Source: JAGNLA01 sp964639885
GTDB lineage: Bacteria > Caldisericota > Caldisericia > JAAYUI01
Direction: 5' to 3'
Assembly: GCA_964639885.1 (NCBI GenBank)
Contig: CAZXEH010000007.1
Location: 14,207 to 78,206 of the forward strand
Length of the DNA: 64,000 nt
The notes below the pieces were generated by a model that was not told the DNA's origin, searched no databases, and worked only from the letters and a program-made list of their open reading frames with translations. The position numbers and the translations under genes are program-made. Of this stretch, positions 1-7,619 are shown piece by piece; positions within the stretch are counted from its first letter, which is position 1; every line of letters starts with the position of its first letter.

Positions 1-249
1 AAATCAGAAGGCTTCCCGGAAATTGCAAAATTGTTCGATTTTATATCCGTTGCCGAGACAAATCATGAAAGACGCTACAGGGCGCTTGCAGAAAACGTCA
101 AGCTCGGAAAAGTATTCAAGAGGGATGGCAAGATCGTCTGGAGATGCCTCAATTGCGGCTACATTCATGAAGGAACCGAACCACCGGAAGTTTGTCCGGC
201 ATGCCTTCACCCGAAGTCATACTATGAGCTTCGTGGCGAAAACTGGTAA
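1..249 (+). CDS. Rubrerythrin, C-terminal part (5' end outside window)
   Basis: The reading frame is open from base 1, so the gene starts upstream and only about 82 C-terminal residues are visible. They hold the end of the ferritin-like helical domain (an H-E-R-R-Y stretch) followed by a rubredoxin-like knuckle with two CxxC pairs (CLNCGY and CPACLH) that would bind one iron. This order is typical of rubrerythrin, a non-haem diiron peroxidase that reduces hydrogen peroxide in the cytoplasm of anaerobes. A desulfoferrodoxin follows 17 bp downstream with a good Shine-Dalgarno, so the two are probably co-transcribed. The catalytic diiron residues lie mostly outside the window and cannot be checked. 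The family call is confident; the exact subtype is not. Confidence 0.85.
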   Translation, partial: KSEGFPEIAKLFDFISVAETNHERRYRALAENVKLGKVFKRDGKIVWRCLNCGYIHEGTEPPEVCPACLHPKSYYELRGENW

Positions 250-266
250 ACGAAGGAGAGAGAAAA

Positions 267-650
267 ATGGCAAAGAAACTGGAAATTTTCAAATGCGAAG
301 TTTGCGGACACATCGTCGAGGTTCTCCACGAGGGAGCCGGAACACTTGTCTGTTGTGGACAGCCAATGAAGCCTGTCATGCCCAATACGGTTGATGCTTC
401 ACTTGAAAAGCATGTCCCTGTCGTTGAAAAAATGGATGATGGAACGCACATCAAGATCGGATCGGTTGCTCACCCGATGACAGCCGAACACTGGATCGAA
501 TGGGTTCAGATGATCACACCGGCCGGATATTCCTGCAGGGTTTTCCTTGAGCCAGGAGCAAATCCCGAAGGCATCTTCAAGATGAAGCCTGAAAATGGCA
601 TTGCAAGGGCTTACTGCAACCTTCACGGCCTCTGGAATAAAGAGTTCTAA
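267..650 (+). CDS. dfx: Desulfoferrodoxin (superoxide reductase)
   Basis: The 127-residue protein has both domains of two-iron superoxide reductase. The N-terminal desulforedoxin-like site has Cys10, Cys13, Cys29 and Cys30. The C-terminal neelaredoxin-like domain has the expected ligands of the catalytic iron: His49, His69, His75, Cys117 and His120, with Glu47-Lys48 just before the first histidine as in characterised enzymes. It reduces superoxide to peroxide without making oxygen, and rubrerythrin next door can then remove the peroxide. A Shine-Dalgarno (GAAGGAGAG) precedes the ATG. It sits between rubrerythrin and ferritin in an apparent three-gene operon. All expected ligands are present and the length is normal for the family. 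Confidence 0.95.
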   Translation: MAKKLEIFKCEVCGHIVEVLHEGAGTLVCCGQPMKPVMPNTVDASLEKHVPVVEKMDDGTHIKIGSVAHPMTAEHWIEWVQMITPAGYSCRVFLEPGANPEGIFKMKPENGIARAYCNLHGLWNKEF

Positions 651-665
651 ACAAGGAGAGCAACA

Positions 666-1202
666 ATGATCCCGAAACCTGTTGAAGAAATCATAAACGA
701 ACAGATCAAAAACGAACTCGAGTCTGCATACCTATACCTCTCAGCGGCAGCCTGGTTCCAGGAAAAGAACCTTGACGGAATGTCTCACTGGATGAAGGTT
801 CAGGTTCACGAAGAGACAATCCATGCAATGAAATTTTTCGACCACATCGCCAACAGGGGTGGGAAAGTCATCCTTCTTGACCTCAAGCAGATCAAAACAA
901 ACTGGACCTCCCCTCTTGAAGTTTTCCAGGATGCGGTTGTGCACGAAGAATTCATTACCGGATGCATCAACAAGATCGTTACTGTTGTCAGAGACAACAA
1001 GGATTACGCTGCTGAACCGATGCTTCATTGGTTTGTCAATGAACAGATCGAGGAAGAGAGCAACGTCACAAAGATTGTTGAAGAACTCAAGCGCATCGGA
1101 ACCAGCCAGGACGGACTTTTCATGCTTGACCGCGAGCTTGCGGCGAGGGTCTGGCCGGTTGGCTCATGCTTCAATCCGATTGACTACAACGCATTTGTTT
1201 GA
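666..1202 (+). CDS. Ferritin-like iron-storage protein
   Basis: The 178-residue protein opens with the bacterial non-haem ferritin signature (NEQIKNELESAYLYL), followed by helix-B residues HWMKVQVHEE and a late VNEQIEEE segment; these hold the Glu and His ligands of the ferroxidase centre. Ferritins oxidise Fe(II) and store iron as a mineral in a 24-subunit shell, so this gene limits Fenton chemistry alongside the two peroxide and superoxide genes before it. The spacing is 15 bp after dfx with a Shine-Dalgarno (AAGGAGAG), and a strong hairpin terminator follows. There is no haem-binding methionine motif suggesting bacterioferritin. Length and motifs fit FtnA-type ferritin. Confidence 0.9.
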   Translation: MIPKPVEEIINEQIKNELESAYLYLSAAAWFQEKNLDGMSHWMKVQVHEETIHAMKFFDHIANRGGKVILLDLKQIKTNWTSPLEVFQDAVVHEEFITGCINKIVTVVRDNKDYAAEPMLHWFVNEQIEEESNVTKIVEELKRIGTSQDGLFMLDRELAARVWPVGSCFNPIDYNAFV

Positions 1203-1220
1203 CATTAATGCGACTTCTCA

Positions 1221-1250
1221 AAAAAAAAGGGGGGCTCATGCCCCCCTTTT
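1221..1250 (+). terminator. Intrinsic terminator after ferritin
   Basis: Six G and six C residues form a perfect stem around CTCATG (1229-1246), flanked by an A-run and a T-run. It ends the rubrerythrin-dfx-ferritin operon. The A-run on the left could let it work in the other direction too. Confidence 0.85.
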
Positions 1251-1284
1251 CAACTGAAGGCATCCGATTTATCTTAAAAGACCT

Positions 1285-2088
1285 ATGGAAACCAAACTTG
1301 GATTGTTCAACGAAAAACGTGACAGACTAAACAGAATCCTGTCGAAATACGCCGGCAGAAACATGAAATCTTTCATGGATCTAGACTGGCGAACATATTC
1401 CGGCGGTGCAGTGCCGGAGAAGTACAAAGAGCTGATGGGGTTGGTTTCGTCACTTGTGCTCAGGTGCGATGACTGCATCAGCTACCATGTGGCCCAGTGC
1501 CTCAAGCTCGGTGTGACAAACGAGGAGTTCGAGGAAACACTGATGATTGGCCTCATTGTTGGTGGCTCAATCACCATCCCGCACATCAGGAGAGCCATGG
1601 AAACATGGGACGAACAGGTCTCGCCCAAAAGGAAGCTGCTTGAAAGCCTTGAGCCGGAGGTTTTGGGGATTCTTGACGGCAACGATTCCCCAGCTTCAAA
1701 GATGCAGAGTGTTTGTGATTTACTTCACGAAAAAGTTCCACACTACGGCTGGTTCGGGTTCTATCTGACCGACAAAAATGACGACAGGATGCTTGTCCTT
1801 GGGCCGTTTGCCGGTGAACCGACTGAACACACGCACATTCCATTTGGCAGAGGAATATGTGGCCAGGCAGCACAAACCATGAAAACATTCACAATCGACG
1901 ATGTCACAAAGGAAAGCAACTATTTATCGTGCTCCATCAAGGTGAAATCCGAGATTGTGCTTCCGATTGTCAGGAACGGCAAGGTTTTGGGTGAACTGGA
2001 CATCGACTCCCACGAGGTTTCAGCGTTCGATTCCATTGACGAATCCTTTCTTTCCACGATCTGCCAACGACTTTCATCCCTTCTTTGA
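1285..2088 (+). CDS. Fusion of AhpD-like (CMD) domain and fRMsr-like GAF domain
   Basis: Residues about 40-115 resemble the carboxymuconolactone decarboxylase/AhpD family and carry the redox motif Cys61-Asp-Asp-Cys64 with His68. Residues about 135-267 resemble the GAF domain of free methionine-R-sulfoxide reductase (YebR-like: WFGFY, LGPFAGEP, GRGICGQAA, SEIVLPI). Cys192 and Cys216 are 24 residues apart, the same spacing as the Cys94/Cys118 pair known in the E. coli enzyme; the third cysteine of that family (Cys84 position) is absent. An oxidant-repair role is therefore likely, with the AhpD half possibly supplying or recycling thiols. The ATG has no clear Shine-Dalgarno; a TATCTT lies 9 nt upstream. 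The gene stands between the ferritin terminator and fprA. Confidence 0.7.
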   Translation: METKLGLFNEKRDRLNRILSKYAGRNMKSFMDLDWRTYSGGAVPEKYKELMGLVSSLVLRCDDCISYHVAQCLKLGVTNEEFEETLMIGLIVGGSITIPHIRRAMETWDEQVSPKRKLLESLEPEVLGILDGNDSPASKMQSVCDLLHEKVPHYGWFGFYLTDKNDDRMLVLGPFAGEPTEHTHIPFGRGICGQAAQTMKTFTIDDVTKESNYLSCSIKVKSEIVLPIVRNGKVLGELDIDSHEVSAFDSIDESFLSTICQRLSSLL

Positions 2089-2139
2089 TTTTGACATCAA
2101 GTTTTGCTATCCTTTACCGTGTTTGAAAGAAGGTGAACA

Positions 2140-3375
2140 TTGAGCGGTTATTTCAAAGCTTCAAAGATTTCTGAGCATGTGCACTGGGTCGGAGCCATAG
2201 ACTGGACAATCAGGGATTTCCACGGCTACAGCACTCCGAGGGGGACAACCTACAATTCGTACCTGATCACGGGAGAAAAGAACATCCTCGTTGACTGCGT
2301 CAAGAAACCATATTGGGAAGAGATGATGGACAGGATTTCATCAGTCATCGACCCAAGAAAGATTGACATAATCATTTCAAATCACGCCGAAATGGACCAT
2401 TCCGGCTCATTACCGGAAACGGTGAAGTATGTCCAGCCCGAAAAAGTGCTGGCATCGATCAAAGGTGTTGAAGCCCTCACCGATCAGCTTCACCCTGACT
2501 TCCATATCGAAGGTGTTCAGGATGGAAGCTCGCTTCCGCTTGGTAACATGCAGCTTCAGTTCATGGAAACAAGGATGGTTCACTGGCCGGACTCTATGTT
2601 CACATTCCTGACAGAAGACAACGTGCTCTTCTCACAGGATGCCTTTGGAATGCACTATGCCACCTACGAAAGGTTCGATAATGAACTTGATGACTCGATC
2701 CTCATGTGGGAGGCTGCAAAATATTTCGCAAACATCGTGATGCTTTTTGCACCAGTTATAAAAAAAACAATTGACAAGGTTATCTCTGCCGGATGGCCAA
2801 TAAAGCTGATAGCTCCTGATCACGGCCCAATCTGGAAGAGAGACATAGGAGACATCATCGACGCTTACATGAGATGGTGCTCCCACAAACCAACAAACAA
2901 GGCTGTGATTGTATTTGACACCATGTGGAACAGCACGTCGCTGATGGCAAGAGTGATTGGCGAAGGAATCAGGGCTGGCGGGATGAAGGCAAAATTGCTC
3001 CCGCTTTCGGTTCTTCAGCGCGCAGACATTGCAACGGAAGTGCTCGATTCCGGTGCTTTGCTGGTTGGCTCGCCGACGCTCAACAGGCTTATGTTCCCAA
3101 CCGTTGCCGACACACTCAACTATCTGAAGGGCCTTAAACCAACAAACGTTGTTGCTGGCGCTTTCGGCTCGTATGGCTGGAGTGGAGAGGCTGCAACTGA
3201 CATCCATGAGACTCTCAAAGGCATGGGGCTGGACATGATGCCTGAACCACTGAAGATCAAATTTGTTCCTGACGATGCAGCACTCGAGACATGCTTCAAC
3301 TGGGGTATGGAAGTTGCCAGGAAGATGCAGTCTGCATGTGACAAGGAGAGAGGTTGCGATGTCGGAAGAATATAA
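2140..3375 (+). CDS. fprA: Flavo-diiron protein (FprA / rubredoxin:oxygen oxidoreductase)
   Basis: The 411-residue protein has an N-terminal metallo-beta-lactamase-like diiron domain with the H-x-E-x-D-H motif (His82, Glu84, Asp86, His87), later ligands in the FSQDAFG and APDHGP segments, and a C-terminal flavodoxin domain (residues about 255-395) that binds FMN. Such proteins reduce oxygen to water (or NO to N2O) with electrons from rubredoxin. The start is TTG, chosen for the Shine-Dalgarno GAAGGTG seven bases before it. The next gene overlaps its end by 17 nt and encodes a flavin reductase joined to rubredoxin, a plausible electron donor. A TTGACA at 2091-2096 may be the -35 of its promoter, with a weak -10 near 2113. 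Confidence 0.92.
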   Translation: MSGYFKASKISEHVHWVGAIDWTIRDFHGYSTPRGTTYNSYLITGEKNILVDCVKKPYWEEMMDRISSVIDPRKIDIIISNHAEMDHSGSLPETVKYVQPEKVLASIKGVEALTDQLHPDFHIEGVQDGSSLPLGNMQLQFMETRMVHWPDSMFTFLTEDNVLFSQDAFGMHYATYERFDNELDDSILMWEAAKYFANIVMLFAPVIKKTIDKVISAGWPIKLIAPDHGPIWKRDIGDIIDAYMRWCSHKPTNKAVIVFDTMWNSTSLMARVIGEGIRAGGMKAKLLPLSVLQRADIATEVLDSGALLVGSPTLNRLMFPTVADTLNYLKGLKPTNVVAGAFGSYGWSGEAATDIHETLKGMGLDMMPEPLKIKFVPDDAALETCFNWGMEVARKMQSACDKERGCDVGRI

Positions 3376-4063
3376 CCCAAAGGTTTTATATGACATCTCA
3401 TACGGAATGTACATCATCACGACAAAGTGCGATGATGGCAGGACAAATGGTCAGATTGCCAACACGGTTTTCCAGATAACGAGCGAACCGCCTCAGATTG
3501 CCGTTGCTCTCAACAAGCAGAATTTCACACACGAACTGCTTTTAAACGCAAATCATTTCGGAATAAGCATCCTTGCAGAAGATACACCCATGACGTTCAT
3601 TGGGCTGTTTGGATTCAAATCCGGCAGAGCCGAGAAGAAGCTTGAACAGGCACAGTGCAAGGTAGGCTCGAAGGTTCCGCTTGTAATAGAAAATACTGTT
3701 TCGGTAATGGAACTTGAAAAAGTAAACTCAATCGATTGTGGTAGCCACACAATCTTCATCGGCAAGGCCATCACATCGGAAAAACTGAGCACGAAGAAAC
3801 CGCTCACTTATGCGATGTATCACGAGAACAAGGGCAAGGCGCCAAAAACAGCACCAACCTACATTGAAGACAAACTAGAAACCAAAATGGAAAGGAATCC
3901 ACTAATGAAGTATCAGTGCAACATCTGCGGTTATGTTTACGATCCGGCCAAGGGCGATCCAGATTCAGGAATTGCGCCTGGAACACCGTTTGAAAAGATT
4001 CCAGACTCCTGGTCATGCCCAATCTGCGGAGCCAAGAAAGACGATTTCTCACCATTAAGCTGA
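3359..4063 (+). CDS. Flavin reductase-like (flavoredoxin) domain fused to rubredoxin
   Basis: Residues 1 to about 160 form a flavin-reductase-like FMN-binding split-barrel domain (flavoredoxin/HRB family). A short linker then leads to a complete rubredoxin domain at the C terminus, with CxxCG (YQCNICGYVYDP) and CPICGAKKDDF. The family passes electrons from NAD(P)H through FMN to the rubredoxin iron. Next to FprA it very probably forms the oxygen-reducing chain, as 'high molecular weight rubredoxin' does in acetogens. The longest open frame begins earlier, but the ATG at 3359 has the Shine-Dalgarno AAGGAGAGAGG and matches the expected N terminus. It overlaps fprA by 17 nt and the following gene by 49 nt. 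Confidence 0.88.
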   Translation: MSEEYNPKVLYDISYGMYIITTKCDDGRTNGQIANTVFQITSEPPQIAVALNKQNFTHELLLNANHFGISILAEDTPMTFIGLFGFKSGRAEKKLEQAQCKVGSKVPLVIENTVSVMELEKVNSIDCGSHTIFIGKAITSEKLSTKKPLTYAMYHENKGKAPKTAPTYIEDKLETKMERNPLMKYQCNICGYVYDPAKGDPDSGIAPGTPFEKIPDSWSCPICGAKKDDFSPLS

Positions 4064-4833
4064 CAGAACTTGGAAAATTTCTGGAGGATCTGTACGCACG
4101 CCTGAACAAGCGCGAGTATGTGCACCCGGATCCTCTGGAGTTTCTGTATCACTATCAAAACCCGCTTGACCGCGAGATTGTTGGTTTTATTGCCTCTTCG
4201 CTGGCATATGGCCGTGTCAATCAGATTCTTAAAAGCGTCAAGGCTGCACTTGATCCGATGGGCAAATCGCCAAGATTGTTCATCGAAAAGGGCAATCTGG
4301 ACAGCTTTTTGTCCACCTATTCCGGCTTCAAGCACAGGTTCACAACCGACATTGAGCTTGCACAAATCCTTGAAGGAATCAGAATTACACTGAAAGACCA
4401 CCACTCAATCAATTCCTTTTTCACTAAAGCCTATAAAAAGAACGGTATTGTCAGAGCAATGTCGGAGCTGACGGAAATTCTCAAGTGCAGCTGTGAGCTG
4501 CCCAACAATTCGATGGTTCCAACACCTGACAAAAACAGTGCCTGCAAGCGTTTGTGGCTGTACTTGCGCTGGATGGTAAGGTCGGACGAGGTCGATCCTG
4601 GAGGCTGGGACGACATTTCACCTTCAGACCTTCTCGTCCCGCTCGACACACACATGTTTTCAATCGCAAAACAGATTGGGTTTTGCAACAGAAATCAGGC
4701 CGACATGAAATCTGCTCTTGAAATAACCGAAAATTTTAAACTAGTAAACTTAAATGATCCTGTAAAATACGATTTTTGTTTGACTAGATTAGGAATACAT
4801 CCTGATTTCTCGAAAAAAATGTTATCATTTTAA
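4015..4833 (+). CDS. DUF2400 / TIGR02757 family protein
   Basis: The 272-residue sequence shows the hallmarks of the DUF2400 (TIGR02757) family: DREIVGFIASSLAYGR near the N terminus, a central YLRWMVR segment, and PLDTHMFSIA near the C terminus. The fold is thought to be helical and related to HhH-type DNA glycosylases, but no biochemical role is established. The ATG used here lies inside the rubredoxin coding region (49-nt overlap). The conserved part begins about 16 residues later, so translation may really start at a non-ATG codon near 4050. No signal peptide or membrane segment is seen. The last 100 bp become AT-rich as they run into the intergenic region. Confidence 0.75.
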   Translation: MPNLRSQERRFLTIKLTELGKFLEDLYARLNKREYVHPDPLEFLYHYQNPLDREIVGFIASSLAYGRVNQILKSVKAALDPMGKSPRLFIEKGNLDSFLSTYSGFKHRFTTDIELAQILEGIRITLKDHHSINSFFTKAYKKNGIVRAMSELTEILKCSCELPNNSMVPTPDKNSACKRLWLYLRWMVRSDEVDPGGWDDISPSDLLVPLDTHMFSIAKQIGFCNRNQADMKSALEITENFKLVNLNDPVKYDFCLTRLGIHPDFSKKMLSF

Positions 4834-5095
4834 TCATCACTTTACCGATTAGCCAATCAGGAAGTGTTAAGTTCGATATCAATTTCTTATCAGAGATGAC
4901 CATTAATCATGGAGTATACACATACGTTTATATATTAATTTTCTTACATGACATGTATAATTATAGTTAACTTTTGATATCAATGTGTATAGTAATATAT
5001 TTATATTATTGATTAAACCTGACTGAAATTTAATTGGTTAAATTTTTGTAACCATATTTGACAAACACATTGTAAAAATATAGAATAGTTATCAA
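4834..5095 (+). promoter_or_regulatory. AT-rich promoter region of the chemosensory operon
   Basis: No gene is visible. TTGACA (5058-5063) and TAGAAT (5081-5086) are exactly 17 bp apart, and the -10 ends 9 nt before the ATG at 5096. That puts the predicted transcript start at or within a few bases of the start codon, leaving no room for a Shine-Dalgarno. A perfect 10-bp palindrome TTGATATCAA lies at 4974-4983 and could be an operator. Confidence 0.7.
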
Positions 5096-5479
5096 ATGAA
5101 TTATTCGGTTAACAAAAAATTTCTAGTCACACAGATTGGTCAGGACAAGGTTTTCATCCCTGTTGATTCGGTTCTGGAGATCGCCAAAGGTGGGGTCGAA
5201 CGCACTCTTCCGGGAACAATTGATGGTTTCGTTGGTGTCACAAGGCTAAGAAACTCAATTCTCGGAGTATTGGCTCTTAACAATTCTTTCAAACCTTCCC
5301 CGGAGATGGTTATTATCAAAACAACCAAGGTTAATGTTGCCCTCATTGCCGACCAGGTTCAAGGAATTGAGGATTTGACAATAAATTTTGAAAAAGTGAA
5401 AGCCAAAGGTTTCTACATCAGCAATATTGATGATTACAACATTCTTGATATAGACAGCATCGAAAGGGCGGTTGGATGA
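5096..5479 (+). CDS. CheW-like adaptor protein (first gene of chemosensory operon)
   Basis: The 127-residue protein follows the CheW/PilI fold pattern: an initial beta strand FLVTQIGQDKVFIPVDSVLEI, the GFVGVTRLRNSILGVLALN core that corresponds to the G-[IV]-hN-xR-G-x-[IV]-x-P-V-x-D-L signature, and VALIADQVQGIEDL near the C terminus. CheW proteins couple receptor arrays to CheA. Here the canonical 'GxIIPVxDL' is replaced by LGVLALNN, so its receptor-binding surface may be unusual. It is the first of eleven tightly packed genes, and the stop overlaps the next start by 4 nt. Its own start lacks a Shine-Dalgarno and seems to be leaderless. Confidence 0.7.
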   Translation: MNYSVNKKFLVTQIGQDKVFIPVDSVLEIAKGGVERTLPGTIDGFVGVTRLRNSILGVLALNNSFKPSPEMVIIKTTKVNVALIADQVQGIEDLTINFEKVKAKGFYISNIDDYNILDIDSIERAVG

Positions 5480-6468
5480 GGCTTATTGCCAAAGACTTTT
5501 CCAACAGGACGGGATTGCTCGATGCAGTGCTCGAAATATCTGGTAAATTCATAGAGACTCCAAGGATTTCAATCATCGGTGTGCCTGATGTGAATACTCC
5601 ATTCGAAATCAAGCAGTATAAATTCAGGCTTCTTCCAAACGACACCACACTAGACGTTCCAGAGATGCCGTCCTCCTCTATTATACAGTCTTTTTTCTGG
5701 ACACACGCTGAAGCGCGGATCAGCAATGATGAAGAGGATGGCGGAACAGACTGGATGTCGGAGAAATCCCTCATGCTTGTCATCAACACCTGGGCGGCGA
5801 TTGAGGCTTTGCTCAACGAACACAAAGCAAGTCTTGACGACTACTTCATTAAGGCCTCGTCTGACAAAATCTCGAAGTATACGCTATCAAGGGATGACTT
5901 GATGCTCCTGCTTTCGCTCAAGGGAGGCTCCACGCTTCGTGATGTTGTGCTCAGCCACAGGCAGCATTCGCTTGAGTTGGTTGAAATGCTTTTCAAGGCA
6001 ATGTCTTTTGGATTCATAAACAAAATCGAGTATCTCTCAACCATCAATTATCCTCAAAACATCAAGGCAATGGGTGAGAGAATCAACACGTTTATCAAGC
6101 TGATGTGCGAGAAGCGACCAACATTCAGGCCAACGCTGGCAAACCAGCTTTCACACGATCTTAGATTGCTTTCAGACGTTTACTCTGAAACAGACTGCAT
6201 TGGCATCACAAACAGCTTTGTTGATGTCGATGAGGCAGCATCTTCGCTCATGCTCATCAAGGATTCTCAGCACTCAAGCATGATAGGTGCAGGAATCCTC
6301 AAACCTCTCAATATTTTGTACTCCAGCCTCGTAACCGGCTCTGTCTGGGATGCAGGGCTGCAGGCTGTTGAAGAGGCCGTCAAGAGGGTCGACATGGCGC
6401 TCAATGAGAAGTACAATCAATACCCAAGCGCCAAGAAGCCTTCATTTTTAGGAGTGAGAAATGAGTAA
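5476..6468 (+). CDS. Unrecognised protein in chemosensory operon, with a winged-helix-like segment
   Basis: I do not recognise this 330-residue protein as a whole. It is predicted cytosolic, with no signal peptide or membrane helix. Residues about 135-180 (LSRDDLMLLLSLKGGSTLRDVVL and on to VEMLFKAMSFGFINK) look like the winged-helix tail that follows PATAN/DUF4388 domains in gliding and twitching regulators, where 'hL..idG..sl.eh' is typical. It overlaps the CheW-like gene by 4 nt and the next response regulator by 8 nt, so it is made together with them. Its place before PilG/PilH-like regulators suggests an output or adaptor role in the pathway; that is inference. Confidence 0.5.
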   Translation: MRLIAKDFSNRTGLLDAVLEISGKFIETPRISIIGVPDVNTPFEIKQYKFRLLPNDTTLDVPEMPSSSIIQSFFWTHAEARISNDEEDGGTDWMSEKSLMLVINTWAAIEALLNEHKASLDDYFIKASSDKISKYTLSRDDLMLLLSLKGGSTLRDVVLSHRQHSLELVEMLFKAMSFGFINKIEYLSTINYPQNIKAMGERINTFIKLMCEKRPTFRPTLANQLSHDLRLLSDVYSETDCIGITNSFVDVDEAASSLMLIKDSQHSSMIGAGILKPLNILYSSLVTGSVWDAGLQAVEEAVKRVDMALNEKYNQYPSAKKPSFLGVRNE

Positions 6469-6829
6469 GATACTGGTGGTCGACGATTCCCCCACCATTT
6501 TAAGAGTGATTGACCTTGCAATCAAAGAAACGGGCTGGGAGACATTTCATGCAAAAGACGGGCTGACAGCTCTCAAGATGACCAAAGAATATGAACCAGA
6601 CCTGATTATTCTGGATGTTATGCTCCCGGTTTACAACGGCTATCAGGTTTGCAAACTTTTGAAGTCAAATCCTAGATTCAAGCACATACCAATAATCATG
6701 CTCACAGCAAAATCCAGTGTTCTGGATAAAATTAAGGGAAGGCTGGCGAGTGCCGATCTGTACCTCACAAAACCATTCTCACAGGCTGAGCTTCTTGAAG
6801 CCTGCAACAAATATCTTAGGAGGTCGTGA
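6461..6829 (+). CDS. Single-domain response regulator (PilG/CheY-like)
   Basis: The 122-residue protein is a stand-alone receiver. It has the acidic pair in ILVVDDSPT, the predicted phospho-acceptor Asp52 in ILDVMLP, the Thr/Ser site in IIMLTAK and the conserved Lys in YLTKPF. It has no output domain, so it should act as a CheY/PilG-type messenger phosphorylated by the hybrid CheA encoded downstream. It overlaps the preceding unknown gene by 8 nt. A second, similar receiver follows at once, giving the two-CheY arrangement known from Pil-Chp systems (PilG and PilH). Confidence 0.88.
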   Translation: MSKILVVDDSPTILRVIDLAIKETGWETFHAKDGLTALKMTKEYEPDLIILDVMLPVYNGYQVCKLLKSNPRFKHIPIIMLTAKSSVLDKIKGRLASADLYLTKPFSQAELLEACNKYLRRS

Positions 6830-6831
6830 AG

Positions 6832-7194
6832 ATGGCAAAAATTTTGGTTGTAGATGACGTTGTTGTTGATCAGACGAGAATGGCCGATATAGTCAAAAGT
6901 CTTGGTCATACAGCAATCACCGCATCTGACGGTGAAGAGGCGCTGAACAAGGCAAAATCAGAGAGGCCAGACCTAATTCTTCTTGACATTGTGATTCCGA
7001 AAAAGAACGGCTTCCAGGTATGCAGGGAACTTCGCGAGGATCCATCTGTTGCCAATACGCCGGTGATCATGGTCACCTCAAAAAATCAGGACACAGACAA
7101 GTTCTATGGACTCAAGCAGGGAGCCAACGAGTATCTGCCAAAGCCTTACACGGAAGACGCGCTCAAAAACGCGATTAAAAAGTTCATCAGATAA
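6832..7194 (+). CDS. Single-domain response regulator (PilH/CheY-like)
   Basis: This 120-residue receiver has ILVVDDV, the phospho-acceptor Asp52 in LLDIVIP, VIMVTSK and the final YLPKPYT lysine motif. The frame is open from a GTG at 6826, but the Shine-Dalgarno AGGAGGT (6818-6824) sits seven bases before the ATG at 6832, which decides the start. It ends in TAATG, overlapping the CheW start by one base. In Pil-Chp pathways the second receiver often works as a phosphate sink or antagonist of the first. Whether this one does so cannot be read from sequence. Confidence 0.88.
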   Translation: MAKILVVDDVVVDQTRMADIVKSLGHTAITASDGEEALNKAKSERPDLILLDIVIPKKNGFQVCRELREDPSVANTPVIMVTSKNQDTDKFYGLKQGANEYLPKPYTEDALKNAIKKFIR

Positions 7195-7607
7195 TGGAAT
7201 CAAAACAATTTCTCACATTCATGCTTGCGGGTCAGGAGTATGGCATCAATGCCCTGAAGGTGATTGAAGTAATCAACCCTGCATCGGTGACACCAGTTCC
7301 ATCATCTGGAAAAAATGTGATTGGCATAATGAATTTCAGGGGTGACGTCATTCCGCTTGTTGATCTGGCATACATCATTGCTTCAGACCCGTCATCTACT
7401 TCAGGGAAAATAATAGTTATTTCTCACAACGAGGCCATGTGTGGCCTGCTCGTTGATTCAGTCAGGGAAATTATTGTGCCGGATTCATACATTGAAGCAT
7501 CGGAACTGGGAGATGTAAAGCTGCCTCATCTCCAGTCAGTAACCCAAACACAGACAGGTTTGGTCAGACTTCTTGACATCGGTTCCGCAATGGAATCATT
7601 GGTCTAA
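7194..7607 (+). CDS. cheW: CheW/PilI-type coupling protein
   Basis: This is the most canonical CheW in the operon at 137 residues. It opens with FLTFMLAGQEYGINALKVIEVI, has the signature GIMNFRGDVIPLVDLAYI (residues about 42-60) that binds receptor and CheA, and continues with GLLVDSVREII. It should couple the PilJ-like receptor encoded 12 bp downstream to the CheA further on. Its ATG overlaps the stop of the preceding receiver by one base, which points to translational coupling. Confidence 0.9.
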   Translation: MESKQFLTFMLAGQEYGINALKVIEVINPASVTPVPSSGKNVIGIMNFRGDVIPLVDLAYIIASDPSSTSGKIIVISHNEAMCGLLVDSVREIIVPDSYIEASELGDVKLPHLQSVTQTQTGLVRLLDIGSAMESLV

Positions 7608-7619
7608 CAGGAGGATTAA

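Noticed and set aside
2632..3420. Minus-strand open frame of 262 codons across fprA
   Set aside because: It is a shadow of the flavo-diiron gene, with no Shine-Dalgarno and no recognisable domain.
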